DNA of 64,000 bases from Flabesymbios commensalis (GCA_964017125.1 OZ024907.1:20764187-20828186); one strand, 5' to 3'; shown: positions 1 through 10,538, numbered from the stretch's first letter. A program made the numbers and translations. The notes: generated by a model from the letters alone, not told the origin.

Positions 1-459
1 GGGGTAACAAGAACGAACATTTTGAGGAATAATTATACTTTCCTTTATTTTTATGGTAATTAATATATGCCGCAAAAAGTATGCAGTAATTTTATTCTGC
101 ACCTATCATATATACTAGACATATAGCATTAACCTAAAAAAAATCAGTTACGATTAATTTAATTTTAGACCTTCTTTTCTCGCACAAATAAACACAAAAA
201 GAAATTATACTTTCCTTTATTTTTTATGGTAATTAATATATGCCACAAAAAGTATGCAGTAATTTTATTCTGCACCTATCATATATACTAGACATATAGC
301 ATTAACCTAAAAAAAATCAGTTACGTTTAATTTAATTTTAGACCTCCTTTTCTCGCCTAAATAAACACAAAAAGATAATATCCTAAAAATGGTGACTTGC
401 ACTTAAGTGGCGAGCTATTCGTCAATACATGTATAAAGTACAAGATAAAATAGTACTAG
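1..459. repeat. Tandemly duplicated dispersed repeat
   Basis: A unit of about 172 bp starting near 31 is repeated directly from about 203, ending near 375, with only a few differences. Both units share the words ATATACTAGACATATAGC and CTCGC..AAATAAACACAAAAAG. The repeat, with the sequence up to about 459, occurs again in inverted orientation at about 11340-11530, so it is a dispersed family and not only a local duplication. The adjoining LINE tail begins where the similarity between the two copies ends. Confidence 0.75.
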
Positions 460-622
460 TAGTAGTATTTTATTTATTAAAGTGCCATCCATATACATAA
501 TTTAAACAGAAAAATTAAAACATTTAATAGTTATGATGGCCAGCCTCTCAGGCTTATATGGCACTGATCATTTTGTAACTGTGTGTTTGATAAGTTCATA
601 AAAAAGAAAAGAATAATTATAT

Positions 623-952
623 TTAATTTATGCGTCTTGAAAATGAATCTTTTACCATTTTCGAAGTTGCATATACAAAGTTATCACTGAAGAGATAAAT
701 CAGTTTGTCTTTATTAAAAATATTGTTCCAGTCATATGATGTTATTAATTGGTTGATATGTTTTGCACGAATGTCTTTATATAAGGGGCAGCTCAGCAGG
801 AAATGTTCTTCGGTCTCTACGACGGGTTGTGGGCAAACTGGACACAGACGCTCTTCGATCGGTTTTCCACGCCAACGGCCTGTCTCGATGGCCAGAGGGA
901 ACACACCGGAGCGTAGTCTAGCTATGCAGCTTTGCGAACTCGGCTGTAACAT
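623..952 (-). pseudogene. C-terminal Cys-rich part of LINE ORF2, out of frame
   Basis: These 109 residues contain PLAIETGRWRGKPIEERLCP and CPVC...EEHFLLSCPLY, the Cys/His cluster found at the C-terminus of many LINE ORF2 proteins. The same domain is recognisable in the decayed LINE fragment near 28620-28740 (PLAIETGRYKN, CRLCNANQIEDDSHFECQC), which shows that it belongs to ORF2. The frame differs from that of ORF2, so one frame change lies near 960-1000, beside a 27-bp direct duplication (981-1034) that itself preserves frame. Confidence 0.75.
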
Positions 953-3942
953 TTTAACATAGTTTTCACAAGTAAAAGTTGTGTTAAGCGGTCAGGCGTT
1001 ACACGGCGTGTTAAGCGGTCAGGAGGCAGTAGACAAAGGTGGCACCACATTCTGACTGTTTCCACTTTGTGACGTACGTATGGAGGTAACCAGCCCATAT
1101 CACCTTCCATTGATGGAATAGGACATTTTTTTCCTACCCCTAGAAAACATCGAATTAAGCGCCTTTGAATTTCATCGCATACACCATACCGCTTTTGACC
1201 CCATATTGCACTAGCATAGTCCATTACAGGGGATACCACACTATTATGAACATGAGTGAAGACACGCCATGGTAAACCTTTGTTTTCAAAGTATATTGAG
1301 ATGAGCTTGGAGGCAGCACGGCTTGCACTTCTTGCTAGTTGACCTGCGGTCAGTTTATAATCCATGTGCTGTGTGAGTAATACACCGAGGTAGGTATACG
1401 AGTCCGTTGCTATCACATTTTCGTCATCTATAAAAAACTTCGCAATAGATTGTTTGGTGGTACGGGGCCTGAACTGCACGACTTTCGTTTTATCCACGTT
1501 TGCTTTCATGTGCCAAGTTTTCAACCAGTCCTTCAAGATATTTAATTGTTGCTGTATACCATAAGGAGAATCGGAAAGGAGAACTATGTCGTCTGCATAT
1601 AATAATATGCTTATTTTCGAGTCACCAATAGATACTCCGACGTCGAGCTCGTTAATTACAGGTATGAGGTCGTTGATGTATAGAGTGAAGAGCGTCGGTG
1701 CCAAGTTATCACCCTGTCGGACTCCACTCTCAACAGGGAATGAGTCAGTCATGACATTATTAATTCGAACACTGGAGCGGAGGTCATTATACATATTTTT
1801 GATGGTGAAGTACATTTTTCCCCGGATCCCGTTACATAGCAGTTTGTACATGAGAAGCGTATGGTTCACTTTGTCGAATGCTTTAGCACAGTCTACGAAA
1901 CAGGCAAACGTAGATAGTCCAGCTGAAATACGATTGTTTAGAATAGTAGTGAGAGAGTATAGATGATCCAAGCAGGTCCTACCACGTCGAAATCCATTTT
2001 GTTCATCTCCAATTAAGTTGTTTTCTTCTGCATAATTGATAACACGTCGATTGAGGATGCTGTTGTATACTTTTGCCACTGTCGACATGAGACTAATGCC
2101 ACGATAACTGCCTGCACATTTTGAGTCTTTACCCGGCTTTAAAATGGGATGTATAATGTTTTTATGCCACATTTCCGGCGATATACTGCTGTTAAAGCAA
2201 GTTTCAAATAGTTTATGCAATATGGGTTGTAATGATGGCATTTTGATAATCTCATTCGGGATATTGTCTACACCAACTGCTTTACCCTTCTGTATCACCT
2301 TTATTGCCTTTTGCAGTTCCTCCATACGTATTGGTTCATTTAGTGCGCGATCATTATTGGTGTGAGTGTCGTTTTCCATTTGATTAATGAGATTTGTATA
2401 ACCTGTGATACTCTCTCGGTCGTGGTCTGTTGCACGGTAAATGTCACTGAATGTGTGTTTGAAGGCTTCACCTATATCACCAGTGTCGGAAGATAGTGTA
2501 CCATCATTTTTACGGACTGAATCCACTTTTTCCTTTTTCCCACCTGGGGCCATCTGCTTCACACGTTCCCAGAATTGGCGCGGGTCCTGGTTTCGGAGTG
2601 AACACAGTTCGTCTCGTTGCTTTGCACGATATTCGCGTTCGGATCGACGTAGAGCCCTGTCAAAATATTTTCGTCTTCTGGTAAACACGTTCCGAAGTTC
2701 ATTTTTAACACTTTGACGACCTTTATATTGCAAATACTTTCTTTCTGCAGCAAGAGCTATCTTCCACAGCTCTTTCAGGTGATTATTCCAGTACGGGCGG
2801 TGTCGTCCTCGTCGACCAGATTTATGGGTGCGCTGTGTTATATCCTTATGTGGAATGCTATCGTCCATAATCTTATGAATGGTATTGACAAGTTCTTTAT
2901 ATATATCACTTATTTGTTGTTTATCATTGTCTAGTTTTTCTAGTTTTTCCGCTACCTGAAAAAGTACGTTACTTGCCCTTTCTGTGGCGAAAACATCAGC
3001 TGGTATGTTGCGTACTTGGTAAACTCTGCGGGATACACCAGGCTGCATTTCCTTATTTGATTGTTCGGTGTCCCTGTGTGTACTGGTTAACCTACTGAAC
3101 AAGGATAGATCCCACTCACAGCACAGTACAGAGTGGTCTGGTGTATTTCGAGATGGTGGAGTCAGGTTGTACTCCTCACAAAGATCACTCACTGTTTTCA
3201 CGGAGCACTTTGATACATTATCCAATGATGCACATGGTATAATCATGTAGTCTATGACAGAGCGACCACGTCTGGATATACATGTATAATTGTCATTTTC
3301 TGGGTTAACTCTGCTATTCATAACACACATTCCAGAATCTCTTAAGAATTCTATCAAGTAATCGCCGTATTTATTGCGCACTGTATCAACGGGGTGACGA
3401 TTTTGTGAAGTGTCATCACTATGTTCTATGTCCTGGGCGTTACCAATACGCCCGTTAAAGTCTCCACATATCAGTATGTCATTTTCGTTCCAGTACATAT
3501 AGACTTGTCCAAGCAATGTATCATAGAATGTCTGGGCTGTGTCACCGCGGCACGAGTTAGAGGGAGGTAGATACGCAACACATAGTAATACAGTATGTTC
3601 ATTATCGTAGCGTGACTGTAATTGCGTCCACAAAATTCCTTCCATTGAATTGTCCAGTATTTTAATTTCAAAAGAGTTAAAAAGATAGGTTTTTACCAGA
3701 ATCCCGACACCGCCCGATCCGTGAGGTGCATTAGGTGCAAGGTGCAGTCTATTGTGGCCTATCCATGTGTAACCAGGAACTGTGATTTCTTCTTGGTCTT
3801 TAAGGTGCGATTCACATATGCAGTATATTTCCATGTCCATTGTCAAAACCAATTCACGACGAAATATTGCTTGTTCGCTTCCATAGCGAACAGACCAGCC
3901 ATTGACATTCCATTGGGCAATCTTGAGAGGCTGGCTTTTGTC
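922..3942 (-). CDS. LINE ORF2, endonuclease-reverse transcriptase
   Basis: An open frame of 1006 codons that begins directly after the ORF1 stop codon. The endonuclease domain is present from its first strand (IAQWNVNGW, near 3921) through CICESHLKD, ICGDFNGRIG and TPDHSVL. The reverse transcriptase has GFRRGRTCLDHL, FACFVDCAKAFDKVNH, GVRQGDNLAPTLFTLYINDL and the catalytic YADDIVLL. The first ATG of this frame is at 3840, inside the endonuclease, so starting there would remove the QWNVNGW strand; full-length translation needs read-through of TAG, reinitiation at a non-AUG codon, or another route. The enzyme makes target-primed cDNA. The C-terminal Cys-rich domain lies in another frame at 952-623. 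Confidence 0.85.
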   Translation of the reverse strand, partial: DKSQPLKIAQWNVNGWSVRYGSEQAIFRRELVLTMDMEIYCICESHLKDQEEITVPGYTWIGHNRLHLAPNAPHGSGGVGILVKTYLFNSFEIKILDNSMEGILWTQLQSRYDNEHTVLLCVAYLPPSNSCRGDTAQTFYDTLLGQVYMYWNENDILICGDFNGRIGNAQDIEHSDDTSQNRHPVDTVRNKYGDYLIEFLRDSGMCVMNSRVNPENDNYTCISRRGRSVIDYMIIPCASLDNVSKCSVKTVSDLCEEYNLTPPSRNTPDHSVLCCEWDLSLFSRLTSTHRDTEQSNKEMQPGVSRRVYQVRNIPADVFATERASNVLFQVAEKLEKLDNDKQQISDIYKELVNTIHKIMDDSIPHKDITQRTHKSGRRGRHRPYWNNHLKELWKIALAAERKYLQYKGRQSVKNELRNVFTRRRKYFDRALRRSEREYRAKQRDELCSLRNQDPRQFWERVKQMAPGGKKEKVDSVRKNDGTLSSDTGDIGEAFKHTFSDIYRATDHDRESITGYTNLINQMENDTHTNNDRALNEPIRMEELQKAIKVIQKGKAVGVDNIPNEIIKMPSLQPILHKLFETCFNSSISPEMWHKNIIHPILKPGKDSKCAGSYRGISLMSTVAKVYNSILNRRVINYAEENNLIGDEQNGFRRGRTCLDHLYSLTTILNNRISAGLSTFACFVDCAKAFDKVNHTLLMYKLLCNGIRGKMYFTIKNMYNDLRSSVRINNVMTDSFPVESGVRQGDNLAPTLFTLYINDLIPVINELDVGVSIGDSKISILLYADDIVLLSDSPYGIQQQLNILKDWLKTWHMKANVDKTKVVQFRPRTTKQSIAKFFIDDENVIATDSYTYLGVLLTQHMDYKLTAGQLARSASRAASKLISIYFENKGLPWRVFTHVHNSVVSPVMDYASAIWGQKRYGVCDEIQRRLIRCFLGVGKKCPIPSMEGDMGWLPPYVRHKVETVRMWCHLCLLPPDRLTRRVTPDRLTQLLLVKTMLKCYSRVRKAA
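981..1034. repeat. 27-bp direct duplication inside LINE ORF2
   Basis: GTGTTAAGCGGTCAGG begins at 981 and again at 1008, giving a 27-bp tandem duplication. In ORF2 it doubles the peptide TPDRLT without shifting frame. Confidence 0.8.
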
Positions 3943-4896
3943 CTAGTTGTTATTTACAGCAGCTGGGGCCGGCTGAACACGACCGCGGCGATAGTTAAGG
4001 CCTGGTAAAGCATTCACAATACGGCGCATATTAGCATCTCTTAGTCTTTCCTGACGACTACCATCACCTTCTATATACACCGACTTGTAGGGTTCGATTT
4101 CTCTCAACTTTGCTTTATTACGCAAAATAGTTGATTTCACCTCTTCGCTAACTAGCTGTACAATTATAGGCTTTATGTCAGGACCACTGCGTGTGCGCTC
4201 AACGTGCTGTACACCTTCTAATTCTATGTCAGCTCCTGTAGCTTGTAAACAACTTAGTACACTAGCCTTTAAGGTGTCCTCTGCTTCTTCAGCTGCTGTC
4301 GGATTATATACCAGGCCTTTTATTATCAATTTACTCACATTTTTGGGGGTAGCAGGTGTTACAGATGCAGTTGCGTCAGTTGCACCCTCGACATTTTCAG
4401 CCTGTGTGGTCTGTTCCACCGTAGTGAGCCTCCCCTCGATTCCCGCTATGGCCTGTTGCATTTTCTCCAGATCTGTATCAATATTGCCTTTTATAGTATC
4501 CAGCTTTTTTTCTACCATTACGGACAACTCGTGTCTCAGCTCATCAATTTGAATCTTAAAGGTTTTACGTATATCTTCTTGGCCTTGGCGTATTTGTTTC
4601 AGCTCGTCTAAAAGCATGTTGTTGCTGACAGTCTGGTCATGCTGTGCAGTGTTGTTGTTAATATTGACAGGTTCCAATAACGTTCCATTGTTTTGATCTG
4701 GTGCAGTGTATTGTTGTGAGAGGTGCGGGTGTGCTGCAGCTGTATTGTCAGATTGACCACTGGTCAGTACACTACCTGTTGCTAACATTTTATGTGCAGG
4801 ACTGTGTACACTCTCTGTACTTGAAGCCGAACTTAATAGATCTCGAGTCCTCTTATTTGATTTATTTTCGTTTTTTTCTTCATCTGACATATCCAC
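3943..4896 (-). CDS. LINE ORF1 protein, coiled coil plus RRM-like domain
   Basis: A 317-residue open frame. Residues 1-90 are polar and rich in Ser, Asn and Gln. Residues about 95-170 form a heptad-like helical stretch (LDELKQIRQGQEDIRKTF onward, ending near GRLTTVEQ), consistent with a trimerising coiled coil. Residues about 185-300 (KLIIKGL..., VQHVERTRSG, PIIVQLVSEEVKSTILRNKAKL) resemble the RRM/C-terminal region of L1-type ORF1 proteins that bind element RNA. In LINEs this protein packages the RNA and acts as a chaperone. The frame ends in TAG, and ORF2 follows in the same frame with no spacer. The ATG at 4896 is the first in frame after the upstream region. Not host protein. Confidence 0.8.
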   Translation of the reverse strand: MDMSDEEKNENKSNKRTRDLLSSASSTESVHSPAHKMLATGSVLTSGQSDNTAAAHPHLSQQYTAPDQNNGTLLEPVNINNNTAQHDQTVSNNMLLDELKQIRQGQEDIRKTFKIQIDELRHELSVMVEKKLDTIKGNIDTDLEKMQQAIAGIEGRLTTVEQTTQAENVEGATDATASVTPATPKNVSKLIIKGLVYNPTAAEEAEDTLKASVLSCLQATGADIELEGVQHVERTRSGPDIKPIIVQLVSEEVKSTILRNKAKLREIEPYKSVYIEGDGSRQERLRDANMRRIVNALPGLNYRRGRVQPAPAAVNNN

Positions 4897-4960
4897 TTTG
4901 TTCTTTATACCTTAATGTACTTCCATGCTGTTTTTGAATTACAGCAATGCGCTATTTTTA

Positions 4961-5267
4961 TATAAAAATTCAGAATCTTAATCAGCCCCATACGGACCGA
5001 CGTTGTCACATTGTCGCGTACACATATGTTGTGCCTTTTGGGGTATATGAGCTTTGACCTACTTTTGGTTCAGAACTATGACCAATTTAGACGTTTTGAC
5101 GCACACTTCGTTTACGGAGCAGATCTCGAAAAGTACTGGGCCGATTACAGTCATATTGCACATACATGTTCTTTAAGGTCCCTAGTTTTTTTTTGGACCT
5201 TGACCTTGAAGTTGACCCAGCACTTCGACCTAATTTATGACATCGGTGAATCCGACTGAAATATTTT
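4961..5267. other. No gene seen; repeat-like spacer
   Basis: Sequence between the LINE 5' side and the tandem array. It includes GGACCTTGACCTTGAAGTTG and other repeated TTGACC words that look like decayed repeat DNA. No credible coding frame. Confidence 0.4.
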
Positions 5268-7200
5268 GCGGAATATCATAAAAACCGCTCAAGATAGCTA
5301 CACCATTACTATAAAACAAATTGTAAGGTTTCAGGAGAGGATGCATCTTGAAAAATTTCAAGTAGATTAAATTCACAATGGCCGCCTATTGGCCATTATT
5401 CACCTCGACATGCCTCATATTGCGGAATATTATGAAAACCGCTCATGATAACTACACCATTACTATAAAACAAATTGTAAGGTTTCAAGAGGGGATGCAT
5501 TTTGAAAAATTTCAACTCGATCAAATTCAAAATGGCCGCCTATCGGCCATTATTCACCTCGACAGGCCTGATATTGGATAAACCGTGCTAGATAGCTGAG
5601 CCATTACTATACAACAAAATGTGAGATTTCAGAAGACGATGCATTTTGAAAAAAATCGACTTGATCAAATTAAAAATGACCGCTTATCGGCCATTATTCA
5701 CTTTCACATGGCCGATATTTGGTGAACCGTGCTAGATGGTTAGACCATTACTATAAAACAAAATTATTATCCTAAATCGTGGTTAAAACCGCATTTCGAA
5801 CAAAAAGTGTGTCGCTTTGTGTAATACTCGCTGAAAACGGCTACCAGCCTTTGCACACAGGGTTGAGATTTTCATTTTACGGCTATATCACTGCAGTACA
5901 TAGGAAAACAACAGTAACTGCTTACTCAACTTATCAAGTACCCGGCAAACCTCCGTCTCGACAGGCCTGATATTACGGAATATCATGAAAACCGCTCAAG
6001 ATAGCTGCACCATTACTCTAAAACAAATTGTAAGGTTTCAGGAGAGGATGCATCTCGAAAAATCTCAAGTCGATAAAATTCAAAATGGCCGCATATCGGC
6101 CATTATTCACCTCGACAGGCCTCATATTGCGAATATCATGAAAACCGCTCAAGATAGCTACACCAATACTATAAAACAAATTGTAAGGTTTCAGGAGAGG
6201 ATGCATTTAAAAAAAATTCAAATTGAGCAAATTCAAAATGGCCGCCTATCGGTCATTATTCACCTCGACAGGCCTGATATTGGGTAAACCGTGCTATATA
6301 GCTGAACCATTACTATAAAACAAATTGTGAGATTTCAGAAGTGGATGCATCTTGAAAAATATCGAGTTGACCAAATTCAAAATGGCCGCTTATCGGCCAT
6401 TATTCACTTTCACATGGCTGATATTTGGTAAACCGTGCTAGATGGCTAGACCCATTACTATAAAACAAAATATGAGTTCTCGGGGGAGGGTACACCCTTA
6501 AATTTTTTAACTTAATTAAATGCAAAATGGCCGACAATCGATATTATTTAACTAGATAGGCCTGATATCGGGTAAACCGTGCTAGATAGCTAGACCATTA
6601 CTATAAAACAAAATGTGACGTTTCTGGAGAGGATGCATTTTGAAAAATTTCGACTTGATCAAATTAAAAATAGCCGCGTATCGGCCATTATTCACTTTCG
6701 CATGGCCGTTATTTGGTAAACCGTGCTAGATGGCTGAACCATTACTATAAAACAAAATGTGAGATTTCAGGAGAGGATGCATCCTGAAATTTTTTGACTT
6801 GATTGAATTCAAAATGGCCGCCCTTAGGCCATTATTCACTTTCACATGGCCGATATTTGGTAAACCGTGCTAGATGGCTAGACCGGTACTATAAAACAAA
6901 ATGTATTTTTTTCGGGGGAGGATGCACCCTGGAAATTTTTAACTTTTATCGAATTCAAAATGGCCAACGATCGGCATGATTTACCTCGATAGGCCTGATA
7001 TCAGGTGCTAGATAGCTTGACCATTACTATAAAACAAATACTTACTATAAAACAAAATGTGAGGTTTCAGGAGAGGATGCACCCTGAAATTTTTTACCTA
7101 GTCTATATCGAATTCAAAATGACCGTAAATCAGCCTTTATTTACCTCGATTTGCCTGATGTCGGGTAAAGCATGCCAGATAGGTAGACCATTACTGGGAT
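5268..7200. repeat. Minisatellite-like array of ~150-bp units with CAAAATGGCCGCC core
   Basis: Roughly eleven to twelve diverged units with a spacing of about 143-157 bp. Each unit contains ACCATTACTATAAAACAAA, then GGTTTCAGGAGAGGATGCAT, then TTCAAAATGGCCGCC, then TCGGCCATTATTCACCTCGA. Core words occur near 5374, 5529, 5672, 6080, 6234, 6379, 6521, 6665, 6809, 6954 and 7115. An unrelated stretch at about 5766-5958 interrupts the array. Open frames across it are repeat translations, not genes. Confidence 0.85.
5766..5958. repeat. Insert within the tandem array
   Basis: This segment does not match the array unit. It holds AACAGTAACTGCTTACTCAA, which recurs near 30824 and in altered form in the hairpin at 43205-43295, so it is probably a small mobile or dispersed element. 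Confidence 0.45.
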
Positions 7201-7221
7201 ACTGATTAGGATCATTAATTT

Positions 7222-7442
7222 TAATGGAGGTTGATCTCAATCTTGAGAAATTGTTTCGATATTGTGTGCTTGGGAAAGGCACTTATCCCTTAAATGCGTC
7301 ACTTGACTCCGGTGAAAATGAGTACCTGATATGACAGAGATGGCAATGTGTACGATAAGTTCAATGGGCCGAAATGGCTGTATGCTCTTCGTGGAGTCGA
7401 AACACACGAATGAGCAGGTCCAGTGACCAGGGGGTAACATGT
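7222..7442 (+). mobile_element. SINE- or LINE-tail-like retroposon, copy 1
   Basis: Contains TCACTTGACTC, GGTGAAAATGAGTACCTG, ACAGAGATGGCAATGTG and GAGCAGGTCCAGTGACCAGG in the same order as the copy at about 12440-12727. The second copy ends in GCGCTATATAAG followed by ATT repeats, a common retroposon tail. Confidence 0.6.
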
Positions 7443-8559
7443 AAAGTCGGATGATAGGTCTTCAGACTTGATATCAGACTATAAAGCTTCACATTTACCT
7501 TTCACTTTACCAAAACCTGCTGCTATCCTCGGACATCTCTTGCACAATTCCTATGCAGTTAGAGTGGCACTCACCACATTGGAGACTGCGCCATCACACT
7601 TTGCAGTTGCACTGGAAAGTGTGAAACCAGTCGCTGTTCTTGTAAAGCGAGAGGGCAGAGATGTGTTATGTTTTGTCATAAGAAGCAAAATTCTCACACC
7701 ATCGTATGAATACACAACACTGATGATAAAAAGATATGTGTGATTTATATATGTATTTATTTTCCAAGAAGTGGCAAAGGACAATTTTATTTCACTATTG
7801 AAATGTTATTATTTCAGCAAATGATCATATAATTTTCTCGGTTTATGTTTCCTGAATACTGAAATAAAAAGGTATTATTTTTCGTTTATGTGGGATATTC
7901 ATTTATTTTTCATTGGTATGTATTTTAAGTGTTTAAGTAAAATGTGTAATCTAGTCAGAATTGTTCTTTCAGTTTTCAATCATAGCCCAAAGTGCTTTTG
8001 AAGTAACCTTCTTATTATCATTGTCTTATAATTGTTATTTTTACGTTTTTTCACGTTTTTTGATTCAACGATGTGGTAGTTGTGTACACACAATTCGCAA
8101 ACGTCGAAAGGCAATGTTGTATGCTGTTTTTGCAGCTGATATATTAAAAAGCTTTTTATATACAATGATGTATCGATTCAAACAGGAATAGTAGGAATAT
8201 ATTATTTTTCTATTATTTAAATGGGTAAGGGATACTAGTCAGATTTGTTCGTTCAGTTGTCACTCATTGTCATATAGTTTGCCAAACTACTTATTTTTTA
8301 TTTGTGATTTTTTATTAAGTTTTTGTTGTGATAACCATACATTAGAATCAAAATAACTTTGATTCAATGCAGAATTTATGGAACAATAACGAAACCCTCT
8401 GAGTAGACCTATTCAAATGCTAATAAAGTTAGTGGATTTGGCTAAGTTGGTGATTATTGTCTTGGATTGCTGCAAATTCAATTTTATGAATTATGTCTTT
8501 GATAGCATCTTACTCACACCTAAAAAACTAGGTATATAGATATCGTAATTAATATGCCC
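7443..8559. other. No gene seen; AT-rich spacer
   Basis: AT-rich sequence with short chance open frames only (the longest near 7470-7745 has no recognisable domain). Nothing else supported. Confidence 0.4.
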
Positions 8560-9000
8560 GGCGAACTTCTTTGAAAGTTATGAGCAGACATATATTTTTC
8601 ATATTAGCATGGCGGCCATCTTGGATTTCTGCACATTTGCTTGCGTTGAAGCTTTTAACTTAGATTTTTTTTGAGTTCTTCATACCTAACAACTTATGTG
8701 TAGACACCAGAATAAATTTTCTAGCTGTATTTAAAAAAAAAAGTTATGGGCATACATATATTTTGGCCATATTGGGTATCTGTACATTTTATTGCTTTGA
8801 AGTGTTTTATTTTTATTTTGTTGAATTCCTCATACATAAAAACCTATGTGTAGACACCAGAATGAATATTCTAGGCGCATTTTAAAAAAAGTTATGAGCA
8901 GACATAGATTTTTTTATGTTAGTGTGGCGGCCATGTTGTATTTATATACATTGTATTGCTTTGATGTTTTTTTATTTTTGGGATTTACCCCCATGCATGC
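8560..9000. repeat. Three diverged ~155-bp tandem units with a GGCGGCCAT core
   Basis: Units begin near 8575, 8740 and 8890. Each has GTTATGRGCAGACATA (or a close variant), then a form of TGGCGGCCATCTTGGAT, then TTTGCTTTGAAG..TTTTATTTTT, then ACCTATGTGTAGACACCAGAAT. The third unit stops before the glycosyltransferase-like gene's 3' side. Confidence 0.7.
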
Positions 9001-9085
9001 CCAGACGTCCAGAGATTCAGGATTTTTTCTTCAAAACACGGCTCCGATATCCTCGGGTCGGATAGTCCCCAAAGTAGACGTACAG

Positions 9086-10210
9086 TTATGGAACACGTGG
9101 GAAGTTTTCCTGGTACCTCTTCACCCAGGTGATTTCTGGAGATCCAGACTGGTACATTTTATTTACAAGTGCAAATGTTGCATTCCACACCGGTGGCTTA
9201 TATCCTCCCTTGAGAATTAGATGCGCATCCAATTTCTCGTTTAATTTTTCGGGCACTTTCCAATTTCTTCTATTAATTCTTCCCCTGATTTTGTGTTCCA
9301 CGAATTCCATTAGGTCCCCACCACATTTCTCTTCTAGCTGTTTCAAGCGTATACTAACCATTTTTTGGTCCATGTACCATCCAAAATTGTGTCCCTTTTT
9401 CACCGTATGGTAAGTTAGATCTCCAAATTCTTTGGCGAAATATGCCTGTATTTCCAAAGCAGATGGAATACTAGATAAAATGAAGCTAGTATTTGCTTCC
9501 ATCGTTGCCTTCCAGTATTCAACAGACATGCCGATGGTACTCATAGGCCGCATTGGATATGAGTTACCCTTGTGCTTAAACGATCCACAACAAAACGCGT
9601 TCGTACTTAGCACAGCTTTATCTTTACTCGGCAGATAATAATGTCTATGTAATGGCCACAGATCAGCATCTGATGTTAAAATATAACTGGTATCAGCCAA
9701 ATCAAAGTATTTATAACTGAATAGTCTTGAAATTTGACTAAGTGAAACGATACTCTCATCAGAGGATGGAAGGTACACTATTTGACAACGTCTCTCTTCG
9801 AGATGACTCACTATATATCTTTTTACTTCACATTTTCTCCATGATTCCTGTGTTCCCATTAAAATGATGAGGCTTTGGAAACCCACTCTCTCCCAGGCTA
9901 GTGCAGTTAAAGGTAGTAAGAACGCGTAATCGAAATTTACTTCGATCACTCCACAACCAAATGCTGCATAAAACTCACTTGGACTATTTTCGTTATATCC
10001 ATATTCGCTCCCACTGTTGTTCTGCAGGTTAACTGTGCCATTTCCAGCATGCGAATTACCCTTTTGAAAAAATGTTGTATATAAATATGAAACGTCCTGT
10101 AATGGTCGCACATCCATTTTGTAAATTAAAATACACACCAGTAACATCACAATTAAACTTATCCACTTCAAATGCTTATCTCCATATATTTCAATCAATC
10201 TGGAAATCAT
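9086..10210 (-). CDS. Type II membrane glycosyltransferase-like protein
   Basis: A 374-residue intronless frame. Residues 1-14 are cytosolic, about 15-31 (WISLIVMLLVCILIYKM) form one signal-anchor segment, and a short stem precedes a luminal domain, the layout of Golgi glycosyltransferases. SYILTSDADLWPL carries a DxD motif (DAD at about 181-183), the usual metal/sugar-nucleotide site. The remainder (FCCGSFKH..., GWYMDQKMVSIRL) looks like a member of an unnamed invertebrate family of nucleotide-sugar transferases. NxT/S sites occur near 57, 65, 240 and 343. The frame is open seven codons further upstream, but only from a non-ATG codon, and the ATG at 10210 sits just before the anchor. A possible 3' splice site (TTTATTCAG) at about 10234-10242 suggests a non-coding exon upstream. 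Substrate unknown. Confidence 0.8.
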   Translation of the reverse strand: MISRLIEIYGDKHLKWISLIVMLLVCILIYKMDVRPLQDVSYLYTTFFQKGNSHAGNGTVNLQNNSGSEYGYNENSPSEFYAAFGCGVIEVNFDYAFLLPLTALAWERVGFQSLIILMGTQESWRKCEVKRYIVSHLEERRCQIVYLPSSDESIVSLSQISRLFSYKYFDLADTSYILTSDADLWPLHRHYYLPSKDKAVLSTNAFCCGSFKHKGNSYPMRPMSTIGMSVEYWKATMEANTSFILSSIPSALEIQAYFAKEFGDLTYHTVKKGHNFGWYMDQKMVSIRLKQLEEKCGGDLMEFVEHKIRGRINRRNWKVPEKLNEKLDAHLILKGGYKPPVWNATFALVNKMYQSGSPEITWVKRYQENFPRVP

Positions 10211-10233
10211 TACGAGCTGTGCGTTTTTCAAGT

Positions 10234-10242
10234 TCTGAATAA
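10234..10242 (-). promoter_or_regulatory. Possible splice acceptor upstream of the transferase start
   Basis: ATATTTATTCAG precedes the coding start by about 24 nt on the minus strand. It could join a 5' non-coding exon at higher coordinates. This rests on the motif alone. Confidence 0.3.
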
Positions 10243-10538
10243 ATATTCAGCACAAGGTAATCTGAAAGTGAAGATAAATATTATAATGATTGCACAACAT
10301 TCAGTTGGTCTGAAAAAGCAGGAGACACACTAATCCTTGTATTATCGCTTTATACACTCAATCAAGAGCTAGAAAATGGTGAAATGATAAAGTTCACTTG
10401 TATATATTGGTATAAAATATGACTGCCAGGACTTACCGACAAATCAGTTTAATATTATTATTCAGACTCGACACTCTCACGCACATTATCAGGTGAGCTT
10501 GCAATAGCCCCGTGATACGCACCGCTGCCGGGGAACAC

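Larger units (their letters stand above)
460..4960 (-). mobile_element. Nearly full-length two-ORF non-LTR retrotransposon (LINE)
   Basis: Read on the minus strand the element has ORF1 (4896-3943), ORF2 (3942-922, C-terminal part continuing in another frame to 623), and a 3' untranslated tail that ends in AATAAA followed by an ACT-rich simple repeat near 460. The 5' boundary is approximate because no second full copy is present to compare. ORF1 has a coiled coil and a nucleic-acid-binding C-terminal region. ORF2 has an apurinic-type endonuclease and a reverse transcriptase. Damage is slight (one frame change near 960-1000), so the insertion should be young. The clade cannot be assigned by eye. 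Confidence 0.85.

Noticed and set aside
5268-7200. CRISPR-like regular spacing
   Set aside because: Units are about 150 bp, diverged throughout, with no short exact repeat and unique spacers; animal tandem repeat.
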